A stretch of 64,000 nucleotides of DNA from Paenibacillus dendritiformis (GTDB lineage: Bacteria > Bacillota > Bacilli > Paenibacillales > Paenibacillaceae). Location: positions 2,914,501-2,978,500 of the forward strand of contig NZ_AP025344.1 in NCBI RefSeq assembly GCF_021654795.1. Reading direction: 5' to 3'. The translations under genes and the position numbers were made by a program. The notes below the pieces were generated by a model, which worked only from the letters and a program-made list of their open reading frames with translations, was not told the origin of the DNA and searched no databases. Position 1 is the stretch's first letter; each line of letters starts with the position of its first letter. Below, piece after piece: positions 42,941 to 52,212 of the stretch.

Positions 42941-43876
42941 ATGAAATTCGTGACATTTGACACCGGCACGGGCGCGCCGCGCGCCGGCTGGCTGAGAGAA
43001 GGCTGCGTCGTCGACATGCATGCCGCCAGCGCGGGGCGGCTGCCGGGCGACTTGCTGGAATTCGTGCGTCATCATGAGGATTATATGGAGGAAGCGGGGA
43101 GACTCGATCGCCGCCTTGGTCCCGATGCGGAAGCGATGCTTGCGCATCCGGGCGTCTATCCTGCGGCCGATGCCGCCCTGCTCGCGCCGATTCCGAAGCC
43201 GCCGAGCGTCCGCGATTTCTATGCCTTCGAAGCGCATGTGATCGGGGCACGGCGGCGGCGGGGGCTCGACATGGTTCCGGAATGGTACCGGTTCCCGGTG
43301 TTCTATTTCAGCAACCATCAGGCCATCTCCGGTCCGGACGCGCTCATCCGCAGGCCGGCCGCCGCCTCCGCTCTGGATTACGAGCTGGAGGTGGCCTGCG
43401 TCATCGGCAAGCAAGGACGCGATATTCAGGCAGAAGAAGCGGACGCTTATATTTTCGGCTATTGCATCATGAACGACTGGAGCGCCCGCGATCTCCAGCG
43501 TGAGGAAGTGAAGGTCGGCCTGGGCCCGGCCAAAGGCAAAGATTTCGCCACGTCGCTAGGTCCATATCTCGTCACCAAGGACGAGCTGGAGCGCTATCGC
43601 TCCGGCGGGCGCCACGAGCTGGAGATGACCGCTCGCGTCAACGGCGTCGAGCTGTCGCGCGGCAATATGCGCGATCTCTATTATACGTTCGGGGATATGA
43701 TCGCGCGGGCTTCGGCAGACGCCACGCTGTACCCCGGCGATATTATCGGATCGGGGACGGTCGGCACCGGCTGCCTTCTCGAGCTGGGACCGGAAGCGCA
43801 CCGCTGGCTGGAGTCCGGCGATGTCGTCGAATTGGAAGTCACGGGGCTCGGCCTGCTGCGCAACACCATCGGTTGA
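42941..43876 (+). CDS. fumarylacetoacetate hydrolase family protein
   Basis: The product is 311 residues. The FAH core is LDYELEVACVIGKQGRDI (metal-binding Glu residues), YCIMNDWSARDLQREE, GPAKGKDFATSLGPYLV and IIGSGTVGTGCLLELG. In this operon it most likely cleaves fumarylacetoacetate (or directly maleylacetoacetate) to acetoacetate and fumarate (maleate). Bacterial FAH-like proteins also include decarboxylases and other hydrolases, so the assignment rests on context. A GGGAGG site precedes the ATG; the gap to the upstream gene is 25 bp. Confidence 0.88.
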   Translation: MKFVTFDTGTGAPRAGWLREGCVVDMHAASAGRLPGDLLEFVRHHEDYMEEAGRLDRRLGPDAEAMLAHPGVYPAADAALLAPIPKPPSVRDFYAFEAHVIGARRRRGLDMVPEWYRFPVFYFSNHQAISGPDALIRRPAAASALDYELEVACVIGKQGRDIQAEEADAYIFGYCIMNDWSARDLQREEVKVGLGPAKGKDFATSLGPYLVTKDELERYRSGGRHELEMTARVNGVELSRGNMRDLYYTFGDMIARASADATLYPGDIIGSGTVGTGCLLELGPEAHRWLESGDVVELEVTGLGLLRNTIG

Positions 43877-43929
43877 ACGGCAAAGAAACCGAACGGCCGA
43901 TGCTGAATTGAGAGAGGAGGATGCATGTC

Positions 43930-45111
43930 ATGGCCTATTACCGCCGCATGGGAGACATTCCGGGCAAAAGGCATACGATGTTCCGCAAGCCGGACGGCAC
44001 GCTGTACCGTGAGCAAGTGATGGGAACGAAGGGCTTCTCCGGCATTCAGTCGATCTTATATCACCATCATGCGCCGACGGCTGTCGCCAAGGCGGAAGTG
44101 CACGCTGCCTTCGACATTGAATTCGAAGAGCAGAGCGCGCTGCGCCACCGCCATCTGCTGACCGGCGACTGCACGGATACGGGCGATGCCGTCGAAGGCA
44201 GACGATATATGCTGGGCAACGAGGATTTGCTCATCGCCATTGCGAACGCCGACCGGCCGATGGATTATTTCTACCGGAACGGAGACGGGGACGAGCTGTT
44301 GTTCGTGCATGAAGGGGAGGGCGCGGTAGAGACGATGTTCGGCACCCTTCGTTACCGGGCGGGAGATTATATCGTGATCCCGATCGGAACGATCTATCGC
44401 GTCATACCGGAACCGGGGCGCACGAAGCTCTTGGCCGTAGAGACGAACAGCTGGATTACGACGCCGAAGCGCTATCGCAACTCGCATGGCCAGCTTTTGG
44501 AACACAGCCCATTCTGCGAGCGGGATTTCCGCGGTCCGGAGAAGCTGGAAACCTATACCGAGACCGGCGAGTTCGAGGTAAGAACGAAGTCTAGAGGATA
44601 TATTCACCTGCATATGTTTAATCATCATCCGTTCGATGTCGTAGGCTGGGACGGGTATTTGTACCCTTGGATTTTCAATATTGCCGATTTCGAGCCGATT
44701 ACGGGCCGCATCCATATGCCGCCGCCGATACATCAGACCTTCGAGGGGAATAACTTTGTCGTCTGCTCCTTCGTTCCCCGGTTATACGACTACCATCCCG
44801 AAGGGATTCCGGCTCCTTATTTCCACAGCAACGTAGACAGCGACGAGGTGCTCTATTACGTCCGGGGCAACTTCATGAGCCGCAAAGGCGTGAAGGAAGG
44901 TTCCATCACTTTGCATCCGTCGGGCATTCCGCACGGCCCGCATCCCGGCAAGATCGAAGACAGCATCGGCAAAAAAGAAACGACGGAGCTGGCGGTCATG
45001 ATCGATACGTTCCGGCCGCTGCGCGTCGTCAAGCAGGCGCTGTCGTATGAGGATAGCCAATATATGTACAGCTGGTGCGCCGATTCGCCGGAAGCGTCGC
45101 CTACCGTGTAA
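43930..45111 (+). CDS. hmgA: homogentisate 1,2-dioxygenase
   Basis: The product is about 393 residues. The cupin-like protein reads YYRRMGDIPGKRHTMF, DELLFVHEGEGAVETMFGTLRYR, DYIVIPIGTIYRV and FHSNVDSDEVLYYVRGNF, with HPSGIPHGPHPG supplying the iron-binding histidines. It opens the homogentisate ring to maleylacetoacetate. The ATG at 43930 was chosen because AGGAGG sits 9 nt upstream and directly abuts an earlier ATG. The gene follows the FAH gene by 53 bp. Confidence 0.94.
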   Translation: MAYYRRMGDIPGKRHTMFRKPDGTLYREQVMGTKGFSGIQSILYHHHAPTAVAKAEVHAAFDIEFEEQSALRHRHLLTGDCTDTGDAVEGRRYMLGNEDLLIAIANADRPMDYFYRNGDGDELLFVHEGEGAVETMFGTLRYRAGDYIVIPIGTIYRVIPEPGRTKLLAVETNSWITTPKRYRNSHGQLLEHSPFCERDFRGPEKLETYTETGEFEVRTKSRGYIHLHMFNHHPFDVVGWDGYLYPWIFNIADFEPITGRIHMPPPIHQTFEGNNFVVCSFVPRLYDYHPEGIPAPYFHSNVDSDEVLYYVRGNFMSRKGVKEGSITLHPSGIPHGPHPGKIEDSIGKKETTELAVMIDTFRPLRVVKQALSYEDSQYMYSWCADSPEASPTV

Positions 45112-45154
45112 GGGCGATTAGGCGCGAGATATGCCGATGAAAGGAGCGCATGGC

Positions 45155-45883
45155 ATGAAGAATGGGAAAGTCGTGCAATCCGCCGCCGAGGCGATACAAG
45201 GCATTCAGGACGGCGCCACCTTGATAGTGGGCGGATTCGGCCTGTGCGGTATCCCCGAGCTGGCCATCGCCGCGCTGAGAGACAGCGGCGTGAAGAATCT
45301 GACCGTCGTCAGCAACAATTGCGGCGTGGACGACTGGGGGCTCGGCCTCCTGCTGGCGAACCGCCAGATTAAGAAGATGATCGCTTCGTATGTCGGGGAG
45401 AACAAAATATTCGAGCGCCAGCTTCTGAACGGCGAGCTGGAGGTGGAGCTCGTTCCGCAGGGCACGCTGGCCGAGCGCATCCGCGCGGGCGGAGCCGGCA
45501 TCCCGGCCTTCTATACGGCGACGGGCGTAGGAACGCCGGTGGCGGAAGGCAAGGAGCATAAACAGTTCAACGGCCGCACATATATGATGGAAGAGGCGAT
45601 TGTCGGCGATTTTGCGTTCGTCAAGGCGTGGAAAGGGGATACGCTCGGCAATCTCATCTATCGGAAGACGGCCCGGAACTTCAATCCGCTGGCGGCGACG
45701 GCGGGCAAAATTACGATTGCCGAGGTGGAGGAGCTGGTCGAGCCGGGACAGCTGGATCCGAATCATATTCACACGCCCGGCATCTATGTGCAGCGGGTGC
45801 TCCACGGGACCGGATACGAGAAACGGATTGAACGGCGCGTCGTGCAGCCGGCGGCGCGGCAAGGAACGGGGGGATTCGCATGA
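45155..45883 (+). CDS. scoA: 3-oxoacid CoA-transferase subunit A
   Basis: The product is 242 residues. The family I CoA-transferase glycine-rich motif is [11 protein letters not shown], followed by [45 protein letters not shown] and [15 protein letters not shown]. With subunit B it moves CoA from succinyl-CoA to acetoacetate, the product of homogentisate breakdown. The ATG at 45155 has AAAGGAG 8 nt upstream. The stop overlaps the scoB start by 4 bp (ATGA), giving translational coupling. Confidence 0.94.
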   Translation: MKNGKVVQSAAEAIQGIQDGATLIVGGFGLCGIPELAIAALRDSGVKNLTVVSNNCGVDDWGLGLLLANRQIKKMIASYVGENKIFERQLLNGELEVELVPQGTLAERIRAGGAGIPAFYTATGVGTPVAEGKEHKQFNGRTYMMEEAIVGDFAFVKAWKGDTLGNLIYRKTARNFNPLAATAGKITIAEVEELVEPGQLDPNHIHTPGIYVQRVLHGTGYEKRIERRVVQPAARQGTGGFA

Positions 45884-46539
45884 GTGACGCGCGCGAGGCT
45901 ATCGTCCGGCGAGCGGTGCTGGAGATTGCGGACGGAATGACGGTCAATCTCGGCATCGGCATGCCCACCCTCATCGCCGGCGTCATTCCGCCGGAGTTCA
46001 ATGTGATGCTCCACTCCGAGAACGGCCTGCTCGGCCTCGGTCCGTACCCGCAGGAAGGGACCGAGGATCCGGATCTGATTAATGCGGGCAAGGAGACGGT
46101 AACCGTCGTGGAAGGCGCCTCCTATTTCGACAGCGCCGAATCGTTCGCCATGATCCGGGGCGGACATATCGATCTGGCGATCCTGGGCGGGATGGAAGTA
46201 TCGGAACAGGGCGATCTGGCGAATTGGATGATTCCCGGCAAAATGATCAAGGGCATGGGAGGCGCCATGGATCTGGTGAACGGCGCCCGGCGCATCGTCG
46301 TCATTATGGAGCATGTGAACAAGCACGGCGAACCCAAGATCAAGCGCGAATGCAGCCTGCCGCTGACGGGCAGACGAGTGGTCAACAGGTTAATTACCGA
46401 TCTGGCCGTGTTTGATTTTACCGAAGAAGGCATGGTCTTGATCGAGACGCAGCCGGGAGTTGACGCGGAAGAGATTCGGCACAAAACCGAGGCGCCGTTC
46501 CGGGTAAGTCCCGCGTTGGCGTCCCGGGCATCGGAGTAA
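45880..46539 (+). CDS. scoB: 3-oxoacid CoA-transferase subunit B
   Basis: The product is 219 residues. The catalytic Glu sits in [16 protein letters not shown]. Other hallmarks are [39 protein letters not shown] and [26 protein letters not shown]. It forms the active heterodimer with ScoA and supplies acetoacetyl-CoA to the downstream thiolase. Confidence 0.94.
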   Translation: MSDAREAIVRRAVLEIADGMTVNLGIGMPTLIAGVIPPEFNVMLHSENGLLGLGPYPQEGTEDPDLINAGKETVTVVEGASYFDSAESFAMIRGGHIDLAILGGMEVSEQGDLANWMIPGKMIKGMGGAMDLVNGARRIVVIMEHVNKHGEPKIKRECSLPLTGRRVVNRLITDLAVFDFTEEGMVLIETQPGVDAEEIRHKTEAPFRVSPALASRASE

Positions 46540-46559
46540 AGGAGCAAGGAGGATATTCT

Positions 46560-47678
46560 ATGCAGGTCTCTGTCAAGATTCCGACGAGAAAGGAAATCGA
46601 ACCGTTAGGCGTTTACGTGCCGGGCAAACCGATTGAAGAGGTAAAAAGGGAGTTCGGCCTTACGGAGATTATCAAGCTCGCGTCCAATGAAAATCCGTAC
46701 GGCTGCTCGGAGCTGGCCGCCCAGGCCGTCGTCCGCGAAATGGAGAAGTGCGCTCTGTATCCGGAAGGCACCGCCCCCGAATTGGCGGCGAAGCTGGCCG
46801 CCCGCCTTGGCGCGGATCCGGAATATTTCATCGTCGGCAATGGCTCTGACGAGATTATCCGCTTATTGACGCGGAGCTATATCGCGGCAGGGGACGAAGC
46901 GATTATGGCCGATGTCACGTTCTCCCGCTACGAGACGAACGTCCGCATCGAGGGCGGCGTTCCGGTAACGGTGCCGCTCATGGACGGCGTTCATGATCTG
47001 GCCGGCATGCTGAAGGCGATCGGCAGCAGGACGAAGATGATCTTCGTATGCAATCCGAACAATCCGACCGGGACGATCGTGGGGCGGAACGAGCTGCGTG
47101 CCTTCATCGAGCAGGTGCCGTGCCATATTTTGCTGGTCATCGACGAGGCTTATTACGAATATGTATCCGATCCGGATTACTTGCAGACCGTGCCGCTGCT
47201 TGCCAGCTATCCGAACCTGGTCATCCTCCGCACGTTCTCCAAAATCTACGGTCTGGCGGCGCTGCGGGCCGGTTACGGCATGATGCACCCAAGCATCGTG
47301 CAGGAGCTGATCAAAGTGAAGGAACCGTTCAACTCGAACCGGATGGCGCAAGCCGCGGCAATCGCCTCCTTGGACGATGAAGCCTTCGCCGCCGACTGCG
47401 CGCGGCGGAATGAGGCGGCCCGCACGAAGCTGGTCTCGGAGCTGAAGCAGCTCGGGTTGTCCTGCTATCCATCGCATGCCAATTTCCTGATGGTGAAGCT
47501 GGGCCGCTCCGGAGACGACGTCTTCCGCTCCTTGCTGGCGAAGGGCGTGGTGGTCCGTGCCGGCAGCCTGCTCGGCTATCCGGACACGATCCGCGTCTCC
47601 ATTGGAACGGAGCAGGACAATCAGGTATTCATCGAGGCGCTGCGGCAAATCCTCGGGCCGGACGGACAGCCGGCGTAA
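46560..47678 (+). CDS. hisC: HisC-type aminotransferase, likely the tyrosine transaminase of this operon
   Basis: This 372-residue fold-type I PLP enzyme reads KLASNENPYG, VGNGSDEIIRLLT, VCNPNNPTGTIV and the PLP-lysine region RTFSKIYGLAALRAGYG. It is closest to histidinol-phosphate aminotransferase, and Bacillales HisC also transaminates aromatic amino acids. Its place at the end of the homogentisate operon, away from his genes, suggests it makes 4-hydroxyphenylpyruvate from tyrosine (inference). AAGGAGG lies 7 nt before the ATG. Confidence 0.9.
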   Translation: MQVSVKIPTRKEIEPLGVYVPGKPIEEVKREFGLTEIIKLASNENPYGCSELAAQAVVREMEKCALYPEGTAPELAAKLAARLGADPEYFIVGNGSDEIIRLLTRSYIAAGDEAIMADVTFSRYETNVRIEGGVPVTVPLMDGVHDLAGMLKAIGSRTKMIFVCNPNNPTGTIVGRNELRAFIEQVPCHILLVIDEAYYEYVSDPDYLQTVPLLASYPNLVILRTFSKIYGLAALRAGYGMMHPSIVQELIKVKEPFNSNRMAQAAAIASLDDEAFAADCARRNEAARTKLVSELKQLGLSCYPSHANFLMVKLGRSGDDVFRSLLAKGVVVRAGSLLGYPDTIRVSIGTEQDNQVFIEALRQILGPDGQPA

Positions 47679-47728
47679 ATGAAGCGGGATGCCTCATGCA
47701 TCCTTGTGCATATCGATTCCTTACCTCG

Positions 47729-47734
47729 TATAAT
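47729..47734 (+). promoter_or_regulatory. -10 box of an internal promoter before the thiolase gene
   Basis: A perfect TATAAT lies 21 bp before the presumed thiolase start. The -35 is weak (TTGTGC at about 47704, spacer 19). A transcript from here would begin near 47741, so the in-frame TTG at 47734 cannot be the start on this message. Confidence 0.5.
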
Positions 47735-47754
47735 TGCGGAATGGGGGTGTCGGT

Positions 47755-48933
47755 CTGACGGACGTTGTGATTGCAAGCGCCGTACGGACGGCGATCGGGG
47801 CGTTCATGGGCGGATTGAGCGCAGTGCCGGCGGTTGAGCTCGGAGCGCGGGCCATTACGGAAGCGCTGCGGCGCGCCGGGATCCGGCCGGAAGACGCGCA
47901 AGAGGTGATGATGGGCAATGTGCTGCAGGCGGGCAGCGGCCAAGGCCCCGCTCGTCTGGCGGCGATGAAGGCGGGCCTGCCCTGCGAGGTGCCGGCCGTA
48001 ACGATCAATAAAATATGCGGCTCGGGTCTCAAAGCGGTCATCATGGCCGCGCAGGCCGTCAAGTCGGGCGATGCGGATCTGATCATCGCGGGCGGCATGG
48101 AAAATATGTCGATGGCCCCCTATTTGCTGATGCAAGGAAGAGCCGGATACCGGCTGGGGGACGGAGTGGTCGTGGACAGCGTCCTCAAAGACGGGCTCAC
48201 CTGCTCGATTGGCGGCATCCATATGGGACAGACCGCGGAAAATATCGCGGCGAAGTACCGGATTGCGCGGGAGGAGCAGGACGCTTATGCCTTGACGAGC
48301 CAGCAGAGGGCCCGCGAGGCATGGGAGCGCGGCGAATTCTCCGCCGAGATCGCGCCGGTGGAGATCCGGACCAAGAAGGGGCTGACGACGATCGATGCGG
48401 ATGAGCACCTGCGCCCGGATGTGACCGCTGCTGCGCTGGCCCGGCTCAAGCCTGCCTTCCAGCCGGACGGCACGGTCACGGCCGGCAACGCTTCGGGGAT
48501 TAACGACGGGGCGGCGGCGCTTGTTGTCTGCTCCGGGAGCATGGCGAAGCAGATGGGGCTGCCCGTGCTTGCGCGCATCCGCGGTTACGCCTGCACGGGC
48601 GTGGACCCCGCCTTGATGGGCATGGGTCCCGTCTCGGCCGCGCAAGCGGCGGTGAAGAAGGCGGGGATGTCCATCGCGGATATCGACCTGGCGGAATTAA
48701 ATGAAGCGTTCGCCGCCCAGGCGATCGCCGTCATCCGCGAACTCGGCCTCGATCCGGCGATCGTCAATGTGAACGGCGGCGCCATCGCGCTCGGGCATCC
48801 TATCGGAGCCAGCGGGGCGCGGATCCTCGTGACGCTGCTGCATGCGATGAAGCGCAGGCAGGCGGCCGCCGGACTGGCCGCCTTATGCGTCGGCGGCGGC
48901 CATGGCGTCGCGGTCGTCGTCGAACAAGTGTAA
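47755..48933 (+). CDS. acetyl-CoA acetyltransferase (thiolase)
   Basis: The product is about 392 residues. Active-site Cys lies in [16 protein letters not shown]; the His is in [12 protein letters not shown], and the second Cys in CVGGGHG. It cleaves acetoacetyl-CoA into two acetyl-CoA, finishing the tyrosine route begun at hppD. The start is unusual: the only codon with a proper ribosome binding site (GGGGGTG) is CTG at 47755; TTG at 47734 has none and overlaps a -10 box. The N-terminal sequence [14 protein letters not shown] matches other thiolases from that point. Confidence 0.9.
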   Translation: MTDVVIASAVRTAIGAFMGGLSAVPAVELGARAITEALRRAGIRPEDAQEVMMGNVLQAGSGQGPARLAAMKAGLPCEVPAVTINKICGSGLKAVIMAAQAVKSGDADLIIAGGMENMSMAPYLLMQGRAGYRLGDGVVVDSVLKDGLTCSIGGIHMGQTAENIAAKYRIAREEQDAYALTSQQRAREAWERGEFSAEIAPVEIRTKKGLTTIDADEHLRPDVTAAALARLKPAFQPDGTVTAGNASGINDGAAALVVCSGSMAKQMGLPVLARIRGYACTGVDPALMGMGPVSAAQAAVKKAGMSIADIDLAELNEAFAAQAIAVIRELGLDPAIVNVNGGAIALGHPIGASGARILVTLLHAMKRRQAAAGLAALCVGGGHGVAVVVEQV

Positions 48934-48951
48934 AAGATAGAATTGGGAGCG

Positions 48952-48976
48952 CCTCCGATTGTATGTGGATCGGAGG
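48952..48976 (+). terminator. hairpin after the thiolase gene, likely terminator
   Basis: CCTCCGAT (48952-48959) pairs with ATCGGAGG (48969-48976), followed by a T/G-rich stretch TGTTGTCGTTT. Confidence 0.6.
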
Positions 48977-48991
48977 TGTTGTCGTTTGAGC

Positions 48992-49032
48992 GCCGGGCAC
49001 AGCAAGGAAGCAGCTGCCTTACTGTGCCCGGC
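48992..49032. other. long perfect-stem inverted repeat
   Basis: GCCGGGCACAG-C-AAGG pairs with CCTT-A-CTGTGCCCGGC around a 7-9 nt loop; only one pair is mismatched. There is no T-run, so it may be a folded 3' RNA element or a protein site rather than a terminator. The remainder, 49033-49242, is AT-rich and must contain the next promoter. Confidence 0.6.
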
Positions 49033-49242
49033 ATGGGATTTCAGAAGCTGCAGTTCCCCATCAAGTTGTAGTTGCTGCAGGTCAGGGTTCCATGTAATGT
49101 GGAACTCGATTTTTTTATACAGAAAATCATTGAAAATTAAAAAAACAGCCTATGAAATAATGAAAATAAGTGGTAAATTAATATACCGTCTGTAGTGTGC
49201 GCATTATGAACATGAACACCATTGGAAAAGAGGAAATCGATC

Positions 49243-50295
49243 GTGGAACTAGGTATAAGCACGTTTGTCGAGACAACACCTGATGTCAGCACGGGAACAA
49301 CGATAAGTCACGCGGAGCGGCTTCGTGAAGTAGTGGAGGAGATTGTTCTCGCGGATCAGGTAGGACTGGATGTATATGGGGTGGGCGAGCATCACCGCCG
49401 TGATTTTGCGGCATCATCTCCTGCGGTTGTATTAGCTGCTGCTGCATCTAAAACAACGAATATTCGGCTGACGAGCGCCGTTATGATTTTGTCATCTGCT
49501 GATCCCGTACGCGTATTTCAAGATTTTGCAACACTTGACGGCCTGTCTAATGGACGGGCAGAGATTATGGTCGGCCGAGGCTCCTTTCTCGAATCATTCC
49601 CCTTGTTCGGTTACGATCTGGACGATTATGAAGAGCTGTTCGATGAGAAGCTGGAGCTGCTGCTGCACATTCAGAAGTCGGAGAACGTAAGCTGGAGCGG
49701 GAAGCACCGCCCTGCGATTCCGGGTCTGGGCATCTATCCGCGCCCCGTACAGGATCCTTTGCCGGTCTGGATTGGAAGCGCAGGAAGTCCGGAATCGGCG
49801 ATTCGTGCAGGGGCATTGGGACTTCCATTTGTTCTTGCCATTATCGGAGGAGTGAAGCCGCTCGACTACGCTTCACAGGTTGGGCTTTACAAGAAAGCGG
49901 CTGCTGAGGCTGGTCATGATGTAACCCGGTTGCCAATTGCTTCACATTCCCACGGTTTTGTTGCGAAGACTCAAAAAGAAGCAATCGAAACGTTCTTTCC
50001 GTCAACATTTGCAAGAACTAACGCAAGAGCCGCTGAAAAAGGTGCGCCCCCGTACACGAGAGCGGATTATGACGCGGCCTGCAGCTGGGAAGGCGCCCTA
50101 TACGTTGGCGACCCGGAAACCGTAGCCCGAAAAATTATTCATCTTCGCAAGCATGTTGGCGTCACCAGATTCATGTTACATATGCCGCACGGTACTATGC
50201 CTCATGAAGAGGTCATGGAAGCGATACGGCTATTCGGAACGGAAGTAGCGCCTCGTGTAAGAGAAGAGGTAGCAGGTTGGGAGCAACCTCAATAG
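49243..50295 (+). CDS. LLM-class (luciferase-like) flavin-dependent oxidoreductase
   Basis: The product is about 350 residues. ELGISTFVETTPDV at the N-terminus, VGLDVYGVGEHHRRDF, RLTSAVMILSSADPVRVFQDFATLDGLSNGRAEIMVGRGSF and PLPVWIGSAGSPESA are standard for F420/FMN-dependent luciferase-like monooxygenases. It uses reduced flavin from a partner; the substrate is unknown. The GTG at 49243 has AGAGGA 8 nt upstream. It stands alone. Confidence 0.88.
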   Translation: MELGISTFVETTPDVSTGTTISHAERLREVVEEIVLADQVGLDVYGVGEHHRRDFAASSPAVVLAAAASKTTNIRLTSAVMILSSADPVRVFQDFATLDGLSNGRAEIMVGRGSFLESFPLFGYDLDDYEELFDEKLELLLHIQKSENVSWSGKHRPAIPGLGIYPRPVQDPLPVWIGSAGSPESAIRAGALGLPFVLAIIGGVKPLDYASQVGLYKKAAAEAGHDVTRLPIASHSHGFVAKTQKEAIETFFPSTFARTNARAAEKGAPPYTRADYDAACSWEGALYVGDPETVARKIIHLRKHVGVTRFMLHMPHGTMPHEEVMEAIRLFGTEVAPRVREEVAGWEQPQ

Positions 50296-50454
50296 TTGAG
50301 CTAGATTCGAACGGGAGTATCGCACAGGCGCTGCAAAAGGATGGAAATGACGAGCTGACAGAGAATGCGGATGCGGGAAAAACGGCGGCCGCAAACCGGA
50401 CGAAGCATTGAAATGCTGCGTGGGCGCATCAATTTCTGCTCTTTAAGCCGCTAT

Positions 50455-50560
50455 AGGATGAAATTCCTGTAAGAGTACAATATATTCTTCGATTTTGTTC
50501 TTTTATCTATTGGAGAGTCTGAAATTGATGCCGTTTTGCAGGATTCCCTGGAGCGGAATA
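50455..50560 (+). repeat. copy of the dispersed intergenic repeat
   Basis: GGATGAAATTCCTGTAAGAG and CCGTTTTGCAGGATTCCCTGG match the units at 7000-7345 and 28327-28600. The wider gene-free stretch 50296-51177 also holds an imperfect hairpin GGGGGCTGTC...GGACACCCCC at 50619-50667; I could not recognise anything in 50700-51177. Confidence 0.6.
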
Positions 50561-51177
50561 CACGTCATCACGGAAAAGTGTTTTTTGCAGTTTTTCGGCG
50601 AGTCGAGCTTTGAGAAGCAGGGGGCTGTCACAATGTAGTGTTGCATACTACTTTTGGACACCCCCGTCTTTATAGGAAAGACATCGATACACTTTGGATG
50701 AGTATGTGGGGATATGCAGGGGCGTCTGTTGAAAAATCTCCGCCCTCTCAACTCTTAGATTGGTCCAGTAGCGGGCGATAAGCGCGGAAAGGACAGGCTC
50801 GCTATAATGTTAGCCGGATGGTATTCGCCTTTCTGTTCATCGTCAATCTGTAAGGCACATGAGCTCTGCACCTTCCGCAAGCTGGCGCATCGGCGGCTTC
50901 ATATACTCGGATGGGCGGGTGGATTGGAATCGTCGCCGGGATAAGCATGCTGTTCGCTTCATTCCAATCGTTCAGTTAAGGGAAAATGCGGCACGGAGGT
51001 GGCCAAGGCCAGATCGCGTACGGCCGAGAGCGATCTGCCGGCGATAACCGAGCCGCCGCACTGAAATTTGTCGGAGCGGCAGTTCCCATCGGGGATCGGG
51101 TGAGATAGAATAGAAGAGTGCAGCCTGCACCAACCATCGCAAAGGGAACGCCACATCGCCAAGAGGAGTGAAGATTT

Positions 51178-52068
51178 ATGATGCTACATAATGAGGACCA
51201 ATCATTGCGATGCATGTCTTTTAACATTCGGTATGGTAGCGATAACATTGAGGATGGGGAGAAGAGATGGAGCCGCAGAGCGGATATGGTCGCCAGCATG
51301 ATCCGCTTTCACCGCGCGGATACGGTCGGCCTCCAGGAAGCGCTGCGCCATCAAATCGCCGATCTGGAACGCATGCTGCCTGATTTCGGCTGGGTAGGCA
51401 AGGGGAGAGACGATGGCGCCGATGGAGGGGAATTCTGCGCGGTATTCTATCGCAAGAGCCGCTTGGAGCCGGTCGGCACTGGGACATTCTGGCTGTCCGA
51501 GACGCCGGAGACTCCCGGGCGCCTTGGCTGGGACGCCGCCTGCCCGCGCATCGTGACGTGGGTTCGATTTGAGGATAAGCTGACGGGAACGCGGTTCATG
51601 CATTTCAATACTCATTTCGATCATGTAGGGACGGTCGCGATGGAGCAGAGCGCGCGCTTGCTGCTGAACCGGATCGCGACGCGGGAAGAACGATGCCCCG
51701 TCATCGTCACAGGGGACTTCAACTGCACGGAAACCTCCGTGCCGTACGGGATCCTTACCGGAGCCGGGGCCGGGGCCAGCTCTGGCGCGTTGCGGGACGC
51801 GCGCGGCGCGGCGCAGCATCCGCATTTCGGACCGTCGTTCACGTTCCACGGGTTTGAGCTTCAGCGGCTGATCGAATGCCTGTACCGGGACGGCGAATGC
51901 TTCAAAGGCGATAATGGGGAGGATCTTGACTCGCCGATCGATTATATTTTCGTCAATGAACAGGTCAGGGTACTGCAATACGGGGTTCTGGCGGATCAGG
52001 CGAACGGCCGCTTCCCTTCGGATCATATGCCGGTTGTGGCCGATATTCTGTGGTCTGAACGGCAGTAG
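51178..52068 (+). CDS. endonuclease/exonuclease/phosphatase family protein
   Basis: The product is 296 residues. EEP-fold metal-site motifs are SFNIRYGSDN (Asn), ADTVGLQEALRHQI (Glu), FNTHFDHVG, VIVTGDFNCTETS (Asp/Asn), IDYIFVN and SDHMPVVADI (Asp-His). These proteins cleave phosphodiester or phosphomonoester bonds in nucleic acids, lipids or inositol phosphates; the target here is unknown. There is no signal peptide. AGAGGAGTG precedes the ATG pair. Confidence 0.88.
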   Translation: MMLHNEDQSLRCMSFNIRYGSDNIEDGEKRWSRRADMVASMIRFHRADTVGLQEALRHQIADLERMLPDFGWVGKGRDDGADGGEFCAVFYRKSRLEPVGTGTFWLSETPETPGRLGWDAACPRIVTWVRFEDKLTGTRFMHFNTHFDHVGTVAMEQSARLLLNRIATREERCPVIVTGDFNCTETSVPYGILTGAGAGASSGALRDARGAAQHPHFGPSFTFHGFELQRLIECLYRDGECFKGDNGEDLDSPIDYIFVNEQVRVLQYGVLADQANGRFPSDHMPVVADILWSERQ

Positions 52069-52113
52069 CAGAAGAAGACAGCAAGTCCACGACCGTTAAC
52101 GCGACTGGCACAT

Positions 52114-52186
52114 AAGGCAATCCCCGCCGCCGACTTTGACGTCCGCAGGAAGGGCGCAGGACGGCACCGGGGACTGCCTTTTATTA
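52114..52186. terminator. bidirectional terminator with long loop
   Basis: AAGGCAATCCCCG (52114-52126) pairs, with one mismatch, with CGGGGACTGCCTT (52168-52180), then TTATT. It separates the convergent EEP and LysR genes. Confidence 0.6.
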
Positions 52187-52212
52187 TGCAGCCGCAGCCT
52201 CGCGAATGAAGA

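Noticed and set aside
41128..43017. Antisense 629-codon frame across hppD and the flavin reductase-like gene
   Set aside because: Spans two unrelated real genes and lacks any family features.
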